Positions 1-9,085 of a DNA stretch of 64,000 bases are shown here, piece by piece; position 1 is the first letter of the stretch, and every line of letters starts with the position of its first letter. The translations under genes were made by a program, and so were the position numbers. Origin of the DNA: Phenylobacterium sp. (GTDB lineage Bacteria; Pseudomonadota; Alphaproteobacteria; Caulobacterales; Caulobacteraceae); assembly GCF_030651185.1 (NCBI RefSeq), contig NZ_JAUSCJ010000013.1, positions 124,001-188,000 of the forward strand, in the 5' to 3' direction. Under the pieces are notes generated by a model, which searched no databases, had not been told where the DNA came from, and worked only from the letters and a program-made list of their open reading frames with translations.

Positions 1-577
1 TGGCGGCGACATCGGCGCCGCCGGAGCGCCGCAGGGCGCCGGGCGGGCGGTCGAACAGTTGCTGGAAGGTCTCGTTGAACCGCCGCACGCTGCCGAACCC
101 CGACGCCATCGCCACCTCGGCCATCGGCAGGCGGGTCTGGTGGATCAGTTGCTTGGCCAGCAGCACCCGGCGGGTCTGGGCCACCGCCACCGGCGAGGCG
201 CCCAGGTGCTGGCGGAACAGCCGCCGAAGCTGGCGCTCCCCCACCCCGAGCCGCTCGGCCAGGCCGTCCACATCGCCCTCGTCCAGCGCCCCCTGCTCGA
301 TCAGCGAGAGCGCCCGCGACACGGTGTTGGAGGTGCCCTTCCAGGAGCCGAGATCGGGAGACGTCTCCGGACGGCAGCGCAGGCAGGGCCGGAAGCCGGC
401 GTCTTGCGCGGCGGCCGCGGAGGGGTAGAAGGCGATGTTCTCGCGCTTGGGCGTGCGGGCGGGGCAGACCGGACGGCAATAGATGCCGGTGGTTTTCACC
501 GCGCCGAAGATGCGGCCGTCGAAACGGGCGTCTCGCATCGAGAAGGCGCGATAGCAGGCGTCGTCGTTCATATCCAT
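1..577 (-). CDS. Ada/AlkA-type DNA repair regulator, N-terminal part (3' end outside window)
   Basis: Only the first 192 residues are in the window. They start with an Ada-type zinc domain that in this family takes methyl groups from DNA phosphotriesters; the four metal cysteines are visible as C34, C38, C65 and C68 (GIYCRPVCPA and PCLRCRPE). An AraC-type helix-turn-helix follows at about residues 85-185, ending FNETFQQLFDRPPGALRR. That ending is typical of proteins in which an AlkA glycosylase domain comes next, but an Ada methyltransferase domain is also possible, because the C-terminus lies beyond base 1. The start is the ATG at 577; a second ATG two codons on is possible, and no strong ribosome site is seen. 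It is divergent from cysD. Expected role: adaptive response to DNA alkylation. Confidence 0.85.
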   Translation of the reverse strand, partial: MDMNDDACYRAFSMRDARFDGRIFGAVKTTGIYCRPVCPARTPKRENIAFYPSAAAAQDAGFRPCLRCRPETSPDLGSWKGTSNTVSRALSLIEQGALDEGDVDGLAERLGVGERQLRRLFRQHLGASPVAVAQTRRVLLAKQLIHQTRLPMAEVAMASGFGSVRRFNETFQQLFDRPPGALRRSGGADVAA

Positions 578-612
578 GAGCTGATAGTCTGCCGCTCACG
601 GGATGAAGTCTC

Positions 613-657
613 GCGGTTTTCGGACATCGCCCCCAGGTCGGTGGCGGTTTTCGGACA
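613..657. repeat. 14-bp direct repeat, 31 bp apart, upstream of cysD
   Basis: GCGGTTTTCGGACA occurs at 613-626 and again, without mismatch, at 644-657. The 31-bp period is close to three DNA turns, which would put both copies on one face of the helix. It lies between the divergent Ada-type gene and cysD, so it could be a tandem operator. A relic of an insertion-sequence end is an alternative, since many elements begin with similar TGTCCGAAAA-like ends; no transposase is nearby. Confidence 0.5.
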
Positions 658-710
658 CCGAAGGCGCTGGCCCTTTCCTCGACGCGCTGTCAGGAATTCT
701 CTGTCGTAAC

Positions 711-742
711 CCAGGCGGGGCTCTCGTAAGTCACCCGCCTGG
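711..742 (+). promoter_or_regulatory. Hairpin in the cysD leader
   Basis: CCAGGCGGG (711-719) is perfectly complementary to CCCGCCTGG (734-742) across a 14-base loop, ending 37 bases before the cysD ATG. It does not match a riboswitch class that I recognise. It may affect cysD translation, or terminate transcription entering from upstream, although no T-run follows. Confidence 0.4.
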
Positions 743-779
743 CCAAGGTCTGGCCGATGTTGAACTGCAAGGTTTCCTG

Positions 780-1718
780 ATGGCGGTCGCCGCTCTCGCA
801 TCCAAGCCGGGGATCTCCCCGGCCACCCTCACCCACCTCCAGCGCCTGGAGGCCGAGAGCATCCACATCTTCCGGGAGGTGGTGGCCGAGTGTGAGAACC
901 CGGTGATGCTCTATTCGGTGGGCAAGGATAGCGCGGTGATGCTGCGCCTGGCGCAGAAGGCCTTCTTCCCCGGCAAGCTGCCCTTCCCGCTCCTGCACGT
1001 GGATACGACCTGGAAGTTCCAGGCCATGTACGAGATGCGCGCGCGGATGGCCGCCGAGCTGGGCGCCGACCTGCTGGTCTACCAGAACCCCGAAGCGCTC
1101 GAGCGGGGGATCAATCCCTTCGACCACGGCTCCCTGCATACCGACATGTGGAAGACCGAGGGCCTGAAGCAGGCGCTCGACAAGTACGGGTTCGACGCGG
1201 CCTTCGGCGGCGGCCGGCGCGACGAGGAGAAGAGCCGCGCCAAGGAGCGGGTGCTGTCCTTCCGCTCGGCCCAGCACCGCTGGGACCCCAAGAACCAGCG
1301 CCCCGAGCTCTGGCGCCTCTACAATACGCGCAAGGCGACGGGAGAGAACTTCCGCGCCTTCCCGATCTCCAACTGGACCGAGCTGGACATCTGGCAATAC
1401 ATCCACCTGGAGAACATCCCCATCGTGCCGCTCTACTTCTCCCAGGTGCGCCCGGTGGTGGAGCGCGACGGCATGCTGATCATGGTCGATGACGACCGCA
1501 TGCCCCTGCGCGACGGCGAGACCCCGATGATGAAGTCGGTGCGGTTCCGCACGCTCGGCTGCTACCCGCTCACCGGCGCCGTCGAGAGCACCGCGGCCAC
1601 CCTGCCGGCCATCATCCAGGAGATGCTGCTCACCACCACATCGGAGCGCCAGGGCCGGGCGATCGACCACGACCAGGCCGCCTCGATGGAGAAGAAGAAG
1701 CAGGAAGGATACTTCTGA
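780..1718 (+). CDS. cysD: Sulfate adenylyltransferase subunit 2 (CysD)
   Basis: CysD adenylates sulfate with ATP to give adenosine 5'-phosphosulfate (APS), using energy from GTP hydrolysis by its partner CysN. The 312-residue product has the usual family length. The PP-loop SVGKDS is at residues 46-51, followed by the family-typical segments [16 protein letters not shown] and [14 protein letters not shown]. The frame is open back to 603, but the ATG at 780 has AAGG about eight bases upstream and matches the usual CysD N-terminus ([14 protein letters not shown]). The stop TGA and the next gene's ATG overlap as TGATG, so the two genes are surely translated together. No cysH or sulfite reductase gene is in the window. 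Confidence 0.95.
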   Translation: MAVAALASKPGISPATLTHLQRLEAESIHIFREVVAECENPVMLYSVGKDSAVMLRLAQKAFFPGKLPFPLLHVDTTWKFQAMYEMRARMAAELGADLLVYQNPEALERGINPFDHGSLHTDMWKTEGLKQALDKYGFDAAFGGGRRDEEKSRAKERVLSFRSAQHRWDPKNQRPELWRLYNTRKATGENFRAFPISNWTELDIWQYIHLENIPIVPLYFSQVRPVVERDGMLIMVDDDRMPLRDGETPMMKSVRFRTLGCYPLTGAVESTAATLPAIIQEMLLTTTSERQGRAIDHDQAASMEKKKQEGYF

Positions 1719-3649
1719 TGACTGCCCAGGTTTCCAGCAAGGCCGGGGCCCATCAGTCGGACCTCATCGCCCAGGACATCGACGCCTACCTGCAGGCCCA
1801 CGAGCACAAGAGCCTGCTGCGCTTCATCACCTGCGGCTCGGTGGACGACGGCAAGTCGACCCTGATCGGGCGGCTGCTCTACGACTCCAAGATGATCCTG
1901 GACGACCAGATGGCCGCCCTCGAAGCCGACTCCAAGCGGGTCGGCACCCAGGGCGGCGACATAGACTTCGCCCTGCTGGTGGACGGCCTGGCCGCCGAGC
2001 GCGAGCAGGGCATCACCATCGATGTGGCCTACCGGTTCTTCTCCACCGATAAGCGCAAGTTCATCGTCGCCGACACCCCTGGCCACGAGCAGTACACCCG
2101 CAACATGGTCACCGGCGCCTCCACCGCCGACGCCGCGGTGATCCTGATCGACGCCCGCCGCGGGGTCCTGACCCAGACGCGGCGCCACTCCTATCTCGTG
2201 AGCCTGCTGGGCATCCGCCACGTGATCCTGGCCATCAACAAGATGGACCTCGTCGGCTGGAGCCAGGAGACCTACGACACCATCCTGGCCGAGTACCGCG
2301 CCTTCGCCGCCCAGATCGGCATCACCGACTTCACCGCCATCCCGATGTCGGCGCTCAAGGGCGACAACATCACCGAGCACTCGGACGCCGCCCCCTGGTA
2401 CGACGGCCCGCCGCTGATGGCCCTGCTGGAGACCCTCCCGGTCGAGGACGACCTGCAGAGCCGCCCCTTCCGCATGCCGGTCCAGTGGGTCAACCGCCCC
2501 AACCTCGACTTCCGCGGCTTCTCAGGGCTCATCTCCACCGGCGTCATCAAGCCCGGCGACAGGATCAAGGCCCTGCCCTCGGGCCGCGAGAGCACCGTCG
2601 AGCGCATCGTCACCTTCAACGGCGACCTCGATCAGGCCGTCGCCGGCCAGTCGGTGACCCTGACCCTCACCACCGAGATCGACATCAGCCGCGGTGACGT
2701 CATCTCCATCGCCACCAGCCCGCCGCCGGTCGCCGACCAGTTCGAGGCCACCCTGGTCTGGATGGACGACGAGGCCATGCTGCCCGGCCGTCCCTACCTG
2801 CTGAAGATCGGAACCCGCACCGTCGGCGCCTCGATCACCGAGCCCAAGTACAAGGTCAACGTCAACACCATGGAGCACCTGGCCGCCAAGCGGCTGGAGC
2901 TCAACGAGATCGGCGTCTGCAACCTCAGCCTCGACGCCGCCATCGCCTTCGATCCCTATGCCGAGAACCGCGACCTCGGCGGCTTCATCCTCATCGACCG
3001 GATCTCCAACCGCACGGTGGCGGCCGGCATGCTGCACTTCGCCCTACGCCGCAGCCAGAACGTCCACTGGCAGGCCCTCGACGTCGACAAGGCCGCCCGC
3101 GCGGCCTTGAAGGGCCAGCGCGGCCGCGTGGTCTGGCTGACCGGCCTCTCCGGCTCAGGCAAGTCCACCATCGCTAACCTGGTGGAGAAGAAGCTCCACG
3201 CCAACGGCCGCCACACCTACTTGCTGGATGGCGACAATGTCCGCCATGGCCTGAACAAGGACCTGGGCTTCACCGATGAGGACAGGGTCGAGAACATCCG
3301 CCGGGTCGCCGAGGTCTCCAAGCTGATGGTCGACGCCGGCCTGATCGTGCTGGTCAGCTTCATCTCGCCGTTCCGCGCCGAGCGCCGCCTGGCCCGCGAC
3401 CTTCAGGCCCAGGGTGATTTCGTCGAGGTCTATATCGACACGCCGCTGGACGTGGCCGAGGCCCGCGATGTGAAGGGCCTCTACAAGAAGGCCCGCGCCG
3501 GACAGCTCAAGAACTTCACCGGCATCGACAGCCCCTACGAGGCCCCCGAAGCTCCCGAAATCCGCATCGACACCACCAAGACATCGCCGACCGAGGCCGC
3601 CGAGCAGATCACCGCGTGGCTGGAAGGCGAGCTGGACTACTCGATCTAG
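1718..3649 (+). CDS. cysNC: Bifunctional sulfate adenylyltransferase subunit 1 / APS kinase (CysNC)
   Basis: A 643-residue fusion of the GTPase subunit of ATP sulfurylase with APS kinase, so one polypeptide plus CysD makes APS and phosphorylates it to PAPS. The N-terminal half is an EF-Tu-like GTPase with the P-loop GSVDDGKST at residues 40-48, then [12 protein letters not shown] and NKMD. The APS kinase domain starts near residue 470 with GLSGSGKST and the family signature [15 protein letters not shown]. The fusion is common in alphaproteobacteria, including rhizobia, where it is often called NodQ or CysNC. It overlaps cysD by one base. It runs convergently into phoH with only seven bases between the stops. 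Confidence 0.95.
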   Translation: MTAQVSSKAGAHQSDLIAQDIDAYLQAHEHKSLLRFITCGSVDDGKSTLIGRLLYDSKMILDDQMAALEADSKRVGTQGGDIDFALLVDGLAAEREQGITIDVAYRFFSTDKRKFIVADTPGHEQYTRNMVTGASTADAAVILIDARRGVLTQTRRHSYLVSLLGIRHVILAINKMDLVGWSQETYDTILAEYRAFAAQIGITDFTAIPMSALKGDNITEHSDAAPWYDGPPLMALLETLPVEDDLQSRPFRMPVQWVNRPNLDFRGFSGLISTGVIKPGDRIKALPSGRESTVERIVTFNGDLDQAVAGQSVTLTLTTEIDISRGDVISIATSPPPVADQFEATLVWMDDEAMLPGRPYLLKIGTRTVGASITEPKYKVNVNTMEHLAAKRLELNEIGVCNLSLDAAIAFDPYAENRDLGGFILIDRISNRTVAAGMLHFALRRSQNVHWQALDVDKAARAALKGQRGRVVWLTGLSGSGKSTIANLVEKKLHANGRHTYLLDGDNVRHGLNKDLGFTDEDRVENIRRVAEVSKLMVDAGLIVLVSFISPFRAERRLARDLQAQGDFVEVYIDTPLDVAEARDVKGLYKKARAGQLKNFTGIDSPYEAPEAPEIRIDTTKTSPTEAAEQITAWLEGELDYSI

Positions 3650-3656
3650 CGGCGGC

Positions 3657-4703
3657 TCAGGCGGCGGCCTGCAGCGCCGCGCCGCCGGCGGCGGCCTGGG
3701 AATAGAGGGCCTCCAGCCGGGCCACCACCGGGTTGCGGATGATCTGGTAGGTCTCGAAGCGGTGCACGGCCGCCAGGTCGGTCCCCGTCACCAGCTTGAG
3801 CAGGTGCGTCAGGCCCGACACCTCCTCGCCGCCCGTCAGGTCCACCTGGGCGGGATCGCCGGTCACCACCAGCCGCCCGTTGCGGCCGATGCGGGTGGCG
3901 GCCATCCGCATCTTGCTCACGGTCATGTTCTGGGCCTCGTCCACCAGCAGCATGCTGTCGTTGAAGGTCCGTCCGCGCATCCGCCCCAGCGGCATGACCT
4001 CGATCATCCCCCGCTCGGTCAGCTGTTGGATCTCGTCGTGGCCGATGAGCTGGCGAAGTTCGTCCTCGATGGGGATGAGCTGTTCGTCATAGGCGGTCTC
4101 GGCGCGCAGGGCCGCCGTCATGACCTCGCCCTCCAGCATCACCCGCGGGCGGGTCATCACCAGATGCTTGATCCGGCCCTCGGCCAGCAGGCTGAGCCCC
4201 GCGGCTATGGCCAGGTGGGTCTTGCCGGTGCCGGTGGGACCCACCCCGAAGATCAGCGACCTGTCGGAATGCAGCAGGGTGTTCATGAACCCCACCTGGC
4301 TCAGCGACATGGGCCGGACCGCCTGGCTGATCCCCTTGAGCCTGTAGGCCAGGTCGAACTTCAGGGCGTGGCCGATGGCGGCGGCGATCGCTTCCTCCAC
4401 CAGGCCCTCGTGACCGCCCTCTGAGCGCAGCAGCTCAGCGATCTTCTCCAGGATCGCCGCCGCCAGGGTCACGGCGATCTCTTCGCCGGCCAGGGCCAGG
4501 GCGTCCGGGCGCGGCGAGACCCGCACACTATAGGGCCGCAGGGCCTGCTCGATGCGCCGGATCGAGGCCCCCTGCCCGGAGAGCAGCCGCTCGACAAGCT
4601 GCGGCGGCAGGCTGACGACCTTGGAGGCCGTCGCCCGGGTCGAATCGTGATGCAACTCCAAGGAGATCTCCGAAAGCCGCCACAACTGATCAACTGGCGA
4701 CAA
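3657..4703 (-). CDS. PhoH family ATPase
   Basis: A PhoH-like P-loop ATPase of 348 residues, a family related to helicase domains and linked to RNA metabolism. The Walker A motif is GPTGTGKT at residues 155-162 and the Walker B motif is DEAQN at 255-259; GRMRGRTFNDS and ATRIGRNGRLVVTGDPAQVDL are family signatures. Residues 1-130 form the usual small nucleic-acid-binding-like N-terminal region. The start is uncertain: no ATG lies before residue 133. Candidates are the TTG at 4703, given here, and a TTG at 4661 that has GGAG six bases upstream. Unlike in many alphaproteobacteria, no ybeY or hemolysin-type CBS gene follows. Confidence 0.88.
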   Translation of the reverse strand: MSPVDQLWRLSEISLELHHDSTRATASKVVSLPPQLVERLLSGQGASIRRIEQALRPYSVRVSPRPDALALAGEEIAVTLAAAILEKIAELLRSEGGHEGLVEEAIAAAIGHALKFDLAYRLKGISQAVRPMSLSQVGFMNTLLHSDRSLIFGVGPTGTGKTHLAIAAGLSLLAEGRIKHLVMTRPRVMLEGEVMTAALRAETAYDEQLIPIEDELRQLIGHDEIQQLTERGMIEVMPLGRMRGRTFNDSMLLVDEAQNMTVSKMRMAATRIGRNGRLVVTGDPAQVDLTGGEEVSGLTHLLKLVTGTDLAAVHRFETYQIIRNPVVARLEALYSQAAAGGAALQAAA

Positions 4704-4791
4704 GATGGGCTCGAAGACTCAAAATAGACTTAAGCCCGATCGGCCTCCTTTGGCTCGAATACCTGCGAACACCACCTTTAACGTGCAAATT

Positions 4792-5436
4792 TCAATCAGG
4801 GCGGCGTCCCGTATCGAGGAAGTCCCGCGCGCTGAAGCCCTCGGGCGGGGCGACCTCGACGATGGGATCGTCCCGGTCGTCGAATTCCAGGCGCAGGGCC
4901 CGGCTCATCACCGCGTGCATGTCGTAGAGCGTGGTGATGTAGGTCAGCTCCAGGATCTGCTCGTCGTCGAGAAAGCTCCGCAGCGCCGCGAACACGCCAT
5001 CCGGCGTCCGGCCGCCCTGCAGGACCAGGCAATCGGCATAGGCCAGGACCGCGCGCTCGTTGGCGTCATAGCAGTCGGCCACCTGCCAGTTGGGCACCGC
5101 GGCGATCCTCTCCTCGGAGACCTTCAGGCCCCGCAGCGACTTGCAGTGCTGAGAGAAGACGAACTGGCTGCCGCGGGCCCAGCCGGCCCGGGTCTGGGCC
5201 AGTTCGCGCAGCACCGGATCGAGCTTGCGGTCCGGCGTGCGGTAGAGGGCGAAACCCTGGTTGGCATGCCGCAGGATGTCGGGGCTGTTGGCGAACACCG
5301 TCCACCAGTCGCCGGTCGTCCCGGTCGCCGTGCCCGGCTGCGCCACCGGATCTCGGTCGCCGAACAGCAGGTCATAGGTCCTGGTCACCACCTCGGACGT
5401 GGCCTGCGCGCGCGAGACCTGCTTCAGGCGGGGCAT
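4792..5436 (-). CDS. Carboxymuconolactone decarboxylase-like (AhpD-fold) protein
   Basis: A 214-residue all-helical protein of the CMD/AhpD superfamily. FSQHCKSLRG is at the place where members carry their conserved Cys/His site, but the paired CxxC of true AhpD peroxidase reductases is missing, so the activity cannot be named. The ATG overlaps the stop of the upstream VOC gene (TGATG), so they form a tightly coupled two-gene operon. CMD and VOC proteins are often encoded together in catabolic gene groups of soil alphaproteobacteria. No pathway genes adjoin to fix the substrate. Confidence 0.8.
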   Translation of the reverse strand: MPRLKQVSRAQATSEVVTRTYDLLFGDRDPVAQPGTATGTTGDWWTVFANSPDILRHANQGFALYRTPDRKLDPVLRELAQTRAGWARGSQFVFSQHCKSLRGLKVSEERIAAVPNWQVADCYDANERAVLAYADCLVLQGGRTPDGVFAALRSFLDDEQILELTYITTLYDMHAVMSRALRLEFDDRDDPIVEVAPPEGFSARDFLDTGRRPD

Positions 5437-5960
5437 CAGGCTTCCACCGCCGCGCCGGCCGGTTCGTGGGCCACGTCATCAGGCCCGAACCCCTTCGTCC
5501 AGGCCGCGAACTCCAGCATGATGCCATTGGGATCGGTGAAGTAGACCGAGCGCACGAACACCCCCGGATGCAGCTCCGCCGCCACGCCTGCGGCGCTGTC
5601 GTCGTGATTGACCACCATCGGCAGGACCTCGACGCCCGCCGCCTGCAGCCGCTTTATGCTGTCCTGCAGGTCGCCCGTGTCCATGTCGAAGGCCACGTGG
5701 TTCATGGAGCCGACGGCCGACTTCGGGCTTTGCGGGAACCTGGCCACCGAGGCGATGCCGGGCGCCGCGGCTGGAACTTCCGGCCACCAGAAGAAGGCCA
5801 CGCTGGCGCCGCCCCCGCAGTCGAAGAAGAAGTGCTGACCACCGTCCGGCAGGGCGATGGTCTTGATCAGCGGCATGCCCAGCACGTCGCGGTAGAACCT
5901 CACGGTCTCGCCCATGTCGCGGCAGACGAGCGCCAGGTGGTTGATGCCCTTGGTACGCAT
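5436..5960 (-). CDS. VOC (glyoxalase/dioxygenase fold) family protein
   Basis: A 174-residue protein of the vicinal-oxygen-chelate superfamily. It opens with the classic repeat start INHLALVCRDMGETVRFYRDVLGM and ends with VYFTDPNGIMLEFAAW, so two beta-alpha-beta-beta-beta modules are present. Candidate metal ligands are the histidine in NHLAL (residue 8), the histidine in NHVAF and the glutamate in MLEFA. The ATG at 5960 has GGAGG five bases upstream. It is the first gene of a coupled pair with the CMD-like gene. It may be a ring-cleaving or fosfomycin/glyoxalase-type enzyme; the substrate is not evident. Confidence 0.85.
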   Translation of the reverse strand: MRTKGINHLALVCRDMGETVRFYRDVLGMPLIKTIALPDGGQHFFFDCGGGASVAFFWWPEVPAAAPGIASVARFPQSPKSAVGSMNHVAFDMDTGDLQDSIKRLQAAGVEVLPMVVNHDDSAAGVAAELHPGVFVRSVYFTDPNGIMLEFAAWTKGFGPDDVAHEPAGAAVEA

Positions 5961-6077
5961 GTACGCCTCCTGCTAAGCGCGTCAGCTAAAGTGGACACCG
6001 GTTTAGCGTCCGACGCGCGCCAAAATTAGAAACTAGGCCGGGCTCAGGCGGACCGGATCACTCCGCTTGAACCCGGC

Positions 6078-7094
6078 CTAGAAGGTGAGAACGATCTTTC
6101 CGAAATGCTCGCCGGCGGCCATGGCGGCGAAGGCCGCGGCGACCTGCGTGAACGGGAACACCTTGTCGACCACCGGCTGGATGCGATGCAGTTCAAGGGC
6201 CCGGCACATGGCCTCGAACATCTCCCGCGAGCCGACCGACAGGCCCTGCAGCCGCGCCGAATTGCTGATCAGGACGCCGGGATTGAGCCCCTCCCCCGCC
6301 CCGGCGACGACGCCGATGATGGCGATGTGGCCGTTGATGCGAATGGCCCTCAGGCTCTGATGGATGGTGCCGCCGCCGCCGACCTCCATGATGAAGTCGG
6401 CCCCCACCCCGCCGGTCACCGCGCGCACGGCCTTCCCCCACTCCGGATCGGTCCGGTAGTTGTGCTGGTGGTCGGCGCCGAGTGCCTTGGCCCGCGCCAG
6501 CTTGTCGTCGGAGGACGAGGTGATGAAGGTCCGGTAGCCGGCTGCGTGGGCGAACTGCAGGCCGAAGATCGAGACCCCGCCGGTGCCCTGCAGCACCACC
6601 GTGTCGCCGGGCTCCAGCCGCGCGTCCTCGAACAGGCCGCGCCAGGCCGTCAGCGCCGCGCAGGGCAAGGTCGCCACCTGCTGGTCGCTCAGATAGGCCG
6701 GGACCTTGGACACGCCCTCCTGGCTGAACAGCTGCAGTTCCGAGCCCGCGCCGGGGATCGGGAAGCCTAGGGATGACGACAGCTTCTCCAGGGTCGGGCG
6801 GCCAGACGGCCAGTTCTGGAAGAACAGGGTGGCGATCCGGTCGCCCACCGCCACGCGGGTGACCCCCGGCCCAATGGCCTCCACCACGCCGCAACCGTCA
6901 GAGAAAGGGGTGATGGTCCCGGCCTGGCCGGACCCGCGGCTGTACATGCCGTTGATCATCAGCATGTCGCGATAGTTCAGCGACACCGCCTTCATGCGCA
7001 CCAGGACCTGACCGTGCCCCGGCGTCGGATCGGGCCTTTCGACGACCCTGATCTGGTCGCCGCCCCAGGGAGCGGTTACTTCCAACGCACGCAC
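6078..7094 (-). CDS. NAD(P)-dependent MDR alcohol dehydrogenase / quinone oxidoreductase-like
   Basis: A medium-chain dehydrogenase/reductase of 338 residues. The N-terminal GroES-like domain contains SLNYRDMLMINGMY. The Rossmann fold carries GTGGVSIFGLQFAHAAG and binds NAD(P). The cysteine and histidine ligands of zinc-dependent alcohol dehydrogenases are not at their usual places, so a zinc-free quinone-oxidoreductase-type enzyme is more likely. The frame is open to 7187, but the GTG at 7094 has GGAGG seven bases upstream and begins VRALEV, matching the family N-terminus. It is a single gene, divergent from the C15 peptidase. Confidence 0.87.
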   Translation of the reverse strand: MRALEVTAPWGGDQIRVVERPDPTPGHGQVLVRMKAVSLNYRDMLMINGMYSRGSGQAGTITPFSDGCGVVEAIGPGVTRVAVGDRIATLFFQNWPSGRPTLEKLSSSLGFPIPGAGSELQLFSQEGVSKVPAYLSDQQVATLPCAALTAWRGLFEDARLEPGDTVVLQGTGGVSIFGLQFAHAAGYRTFITSSSDDKLARAKALGADHQHNYRTDPEWGKAVRAVTGGVGADFIMEVGGGGTIHQSLRAIRINGHIAIIGVVAGAGEGLNPGVLISNSARLQGLSVGSREMFEAMCRALELHRIQPVVDKVFPFTQVAAAFAAMAAGEHFGKIVLTF

Positions 7095-7210
7095 GGCGGT
7101 TCCTCCGGTCTTTGTTTTGCGGCCATAGTCGCCCCATCCCGCCGGCCTGCAACCCTGTCGTGGCGTCAGCCGCCTTCCGAGCGCCACATCCCGCCGCTAG
7201 AGTCGGCTTC

Positions 7211-7843
7211 ATGACTCAGCCCCGTCTTCTGGTTTGCGGCTTCGGCTCCTTCCCCGCCGCTCCGCGCAATCCCTCCGGCGCGATCATCGAGGGTCTGGCG
7301 CGGGAAGCCTGGGCCCCGCCCGGCTTCGAGGTGGAGTACCTGACCCTGCCCGTGGCCTGGACCGGATCGGTGGAAGCCATCCAGGACGTCCTGGCCGAAC
7401 GTGCGGCCGACGCGGTGCTGGTGGTGGGGGTGGCGACCGAGTCCGACGCCTTCCGCGTGGAGACCATGGGCCGCAACCGCGCTGGCCGCGCCAAGCCCGA
7501 CGACCGGGGCGAGACCTGGGAAGGCTCTCTGATCAAGCCCGACGGTCCCGGCGCGCTCGCCGCGACCGCCCCCACCGCCGAGATCCTCGACGCCCTGATC
7601 GGCTCGCACCTGGCCGCGAGGCTGTCGGACGACGCCGGCGACTATCTGTGCAACTTCACCCTCTACCGGCTGCTGGCCGAGCAGGCGGCCCCGTCGGTCG
7701 CCTTCCTGCACGTGCCTCAGGCCCGCGAGTTCGCCGACGGGGCCAGCGGATCGCTCCTGGAAGTCGACCAGGCCGTGCGGGCCTCCATCCGCGCCATGGC
7801 GAGCGCGATTAGCCGTCCAGCCGCCGAACGCCGTACAGCCTGA
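7211..7843 (+). CDS. Pyroglutamyl-peptidase I-like protein (peptidase family C15)
   Basis: A 210-residue cysteine peptidase-like protein. Family members remove N-terminal pyroglutamate from peptides. The expected order of active-site residues is present: a glutamate in the FRVETMGRN region (about E84), C147 in DYLCNFTLY and H167 in AFLHVPQ. The N-terminal LLVCGFGSFPAAPRNPS matches the family start. The ATG at 7211 follows the divergent promoter region. The last 35 bases overlap the end of the convergent MFS gene. The glutamate region differs from the usual GLAxGR motif, so the substrate may differ from classic Pcp. Confidence 0.83.
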   Translation: MTQPRLLVCGFGSFPAAPRNPSGAIIEGLAREAWAPPGFEVEYLTLPVAWTGSVEAIQDVLAERAADAVLVVGVATESDAFRVETMGRNRAGRAKPDDRGETWEGSLIKPDGPGALAATAPTAEILDALIGSHLAARLSDDAGDYLCNFTLYRLLAEQAAPSVAFLHVPQAREFADGASGSLLEVDQAVRASIRAMASAISRPAAERRTA

Positions 7844-8975
7844 CCGCGCCGGCCAGCCCCGCCAGCGACATGGCGGCCATGACGAAATAGCCGTGCGCGC
7901 CGATGCGGTCGAACAGCGCGCCGGAGACGATGGTCGCCACCCCGCTCAGCACCCCGCCCGACAGCGCCGAATTGATGGTCTGGGCCGCCGAGGCGTTGCT
8001 GGGCTTGGACAGCCGGTCCACCAGTTGCAGGGAGCCGATGAAGGTCGCCGCATAGGTGAAGGTGTGCAGGGCCTGGATCGGGAACACCAGCCAGAGCGGC
8101 GGCGACAGCGCCAGGGCGCCCCACCGCACCACGGCGGCCACCCCGCCCAGGACCAGCAGGTTGCGCGCCCCGAACCGCCGCCGCCACGGCTCCATGAACC
8201 ACAGGAAGATCACCTCGACCGCGACCCCCACCCCCCACAGCAGGCCGGTCATGGCCTCGGGTATCCCCTGGTCGCGCCAGGCCAGGGTCGAGAACGAGTA
8301 GTAGAAGGCGTGGGCTGACTGGATCAGGCCGGCGGAGATCACCACCAGCATGAAGTCCTTGTCGCGGAACAGGTCGCGCAGTCCCGCCATCCGCTCGGCC
8401 AGCACGGCCGTCCCGCCGCCGACCCGCACCGGGTCCGGCGGCAGCCAATAGCGGGCGCCGAAGGCCACCAGCAGACCCGACACCGTGATCCAGACCAGCA
8501 CCAGTTCCGGCGAGCCCCGCGCCAGGATCAGGCCCATGCCGATATTGGCGATGATGAAGGCCACCGAGCCGATGCCCCGCGGCCAGCCATAGTTGAAGCC
8601 GTCCTTCTGCGACCGGGCCAGGACCACCACGTCGGTGAGCGGCCCGACCGTCGCGTACATGGTCGAGGCGATGAACCACAGGCCGAACCACCAGGCGAAA
8701 CCCAGGGGCGCCACCATCAGGGCGTAGCCAGCCGCCATGACCAGGCCCATCAGGATCAGCGGTGTGCGGCGCAGGGCGAAGCTGTCGGCCCACATGGCCA
8801 GCAGCGGCGCGGTGACGGTCCGGGCCAGCAGCGGGGCCGACAGGATCAGTCCGATCTCGGCGCCGCTCAGCCCACGATGGTCGAACCAGACCGGGATGTA
8901 GGGCGAGGCCGCGCCGCCCCCGATGAAGATGGCTCCATAGAACAGGCCAAGGCGCACCGGGCTGGACATCGTCAT
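7809..8975 (-). CDS. MFS transporter (MFS_1-like, HcaT/LacY-related group)
   Basis: A 388-residue integral membrane protein with about twelve hydrophobic segments. It resembles the small group of major-facilitator carriers that includes the phenylpropionate permease-like HcaT: RLGLFYGAIFIGGGAASPYIPVWF at the start and a RRTPLILMGLVMA loop after helix 2. It probably moves an aromatic acid or sugar in symport with protons; the substrate cannot be read from the sequence. The start is the ATG at 8975, with a second ATG two codons later. It overlaps the C15 peptidase gene tail-to-tail by 35 bases. Confidence 0.82.
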   Translation of the reverse strand: MTMSSPVRLGLFYGAIFIGGGAASPYIPVWFDHRGLSGAEIGLILSAPLLARTVTAPLLAMWADSFALRRTPLILMGLVMAAGYALMVAPLGFAWWFGLWFIASTMYATVGPLTDVVVLARSQKDGFNYGWPRGIGSVAFIIANIGMGLILARGSPELVLVWITVSGLLVAFGARYWLPPDPVRVGGGTAVLAERMAGLRDLFRDKDFMLVVISAGLIQSAHAFYYSFSTLAWRDQGIPEAMTGLLWGVGVAVEVIFLWFMEPWRRRFGARNLLVLGGVAAVVRWGALALSPPLWLVFPIQALHTFTYAATFIGSLQLVDRLSKPSNASAAQTINSALSGGVLSGVATIVSGALFDRIGAHGYFVMAAMSLAGLAGAVRLYGVRRLDG

Positions 8976-9085
8976 CCTGCTAGCCCGAGTCGGACGCCGA
9001 TTTCGCCATCGTGCAATCGGTAGTGCGAAGTGATCGCAGAAGGCCTTCCGCAGCGACGCGCAAGCATGATAGCGCCAGGGTTGCG

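Noticed and set aside
711..742. SAM riboswitch (SAM-II or SAM/SAH type) before cysD
   Set aside because: Only a plain hairpin is seen. The conserved pseudoknot and loop sequences of those classes are absent.
603..779. Longer CysD starting at 603
   Set aside because: The extra 59 residues lack similarity to CysD and cover the repeat and hairpin. The ATG at 780 fits the family start and has a ribosome site.
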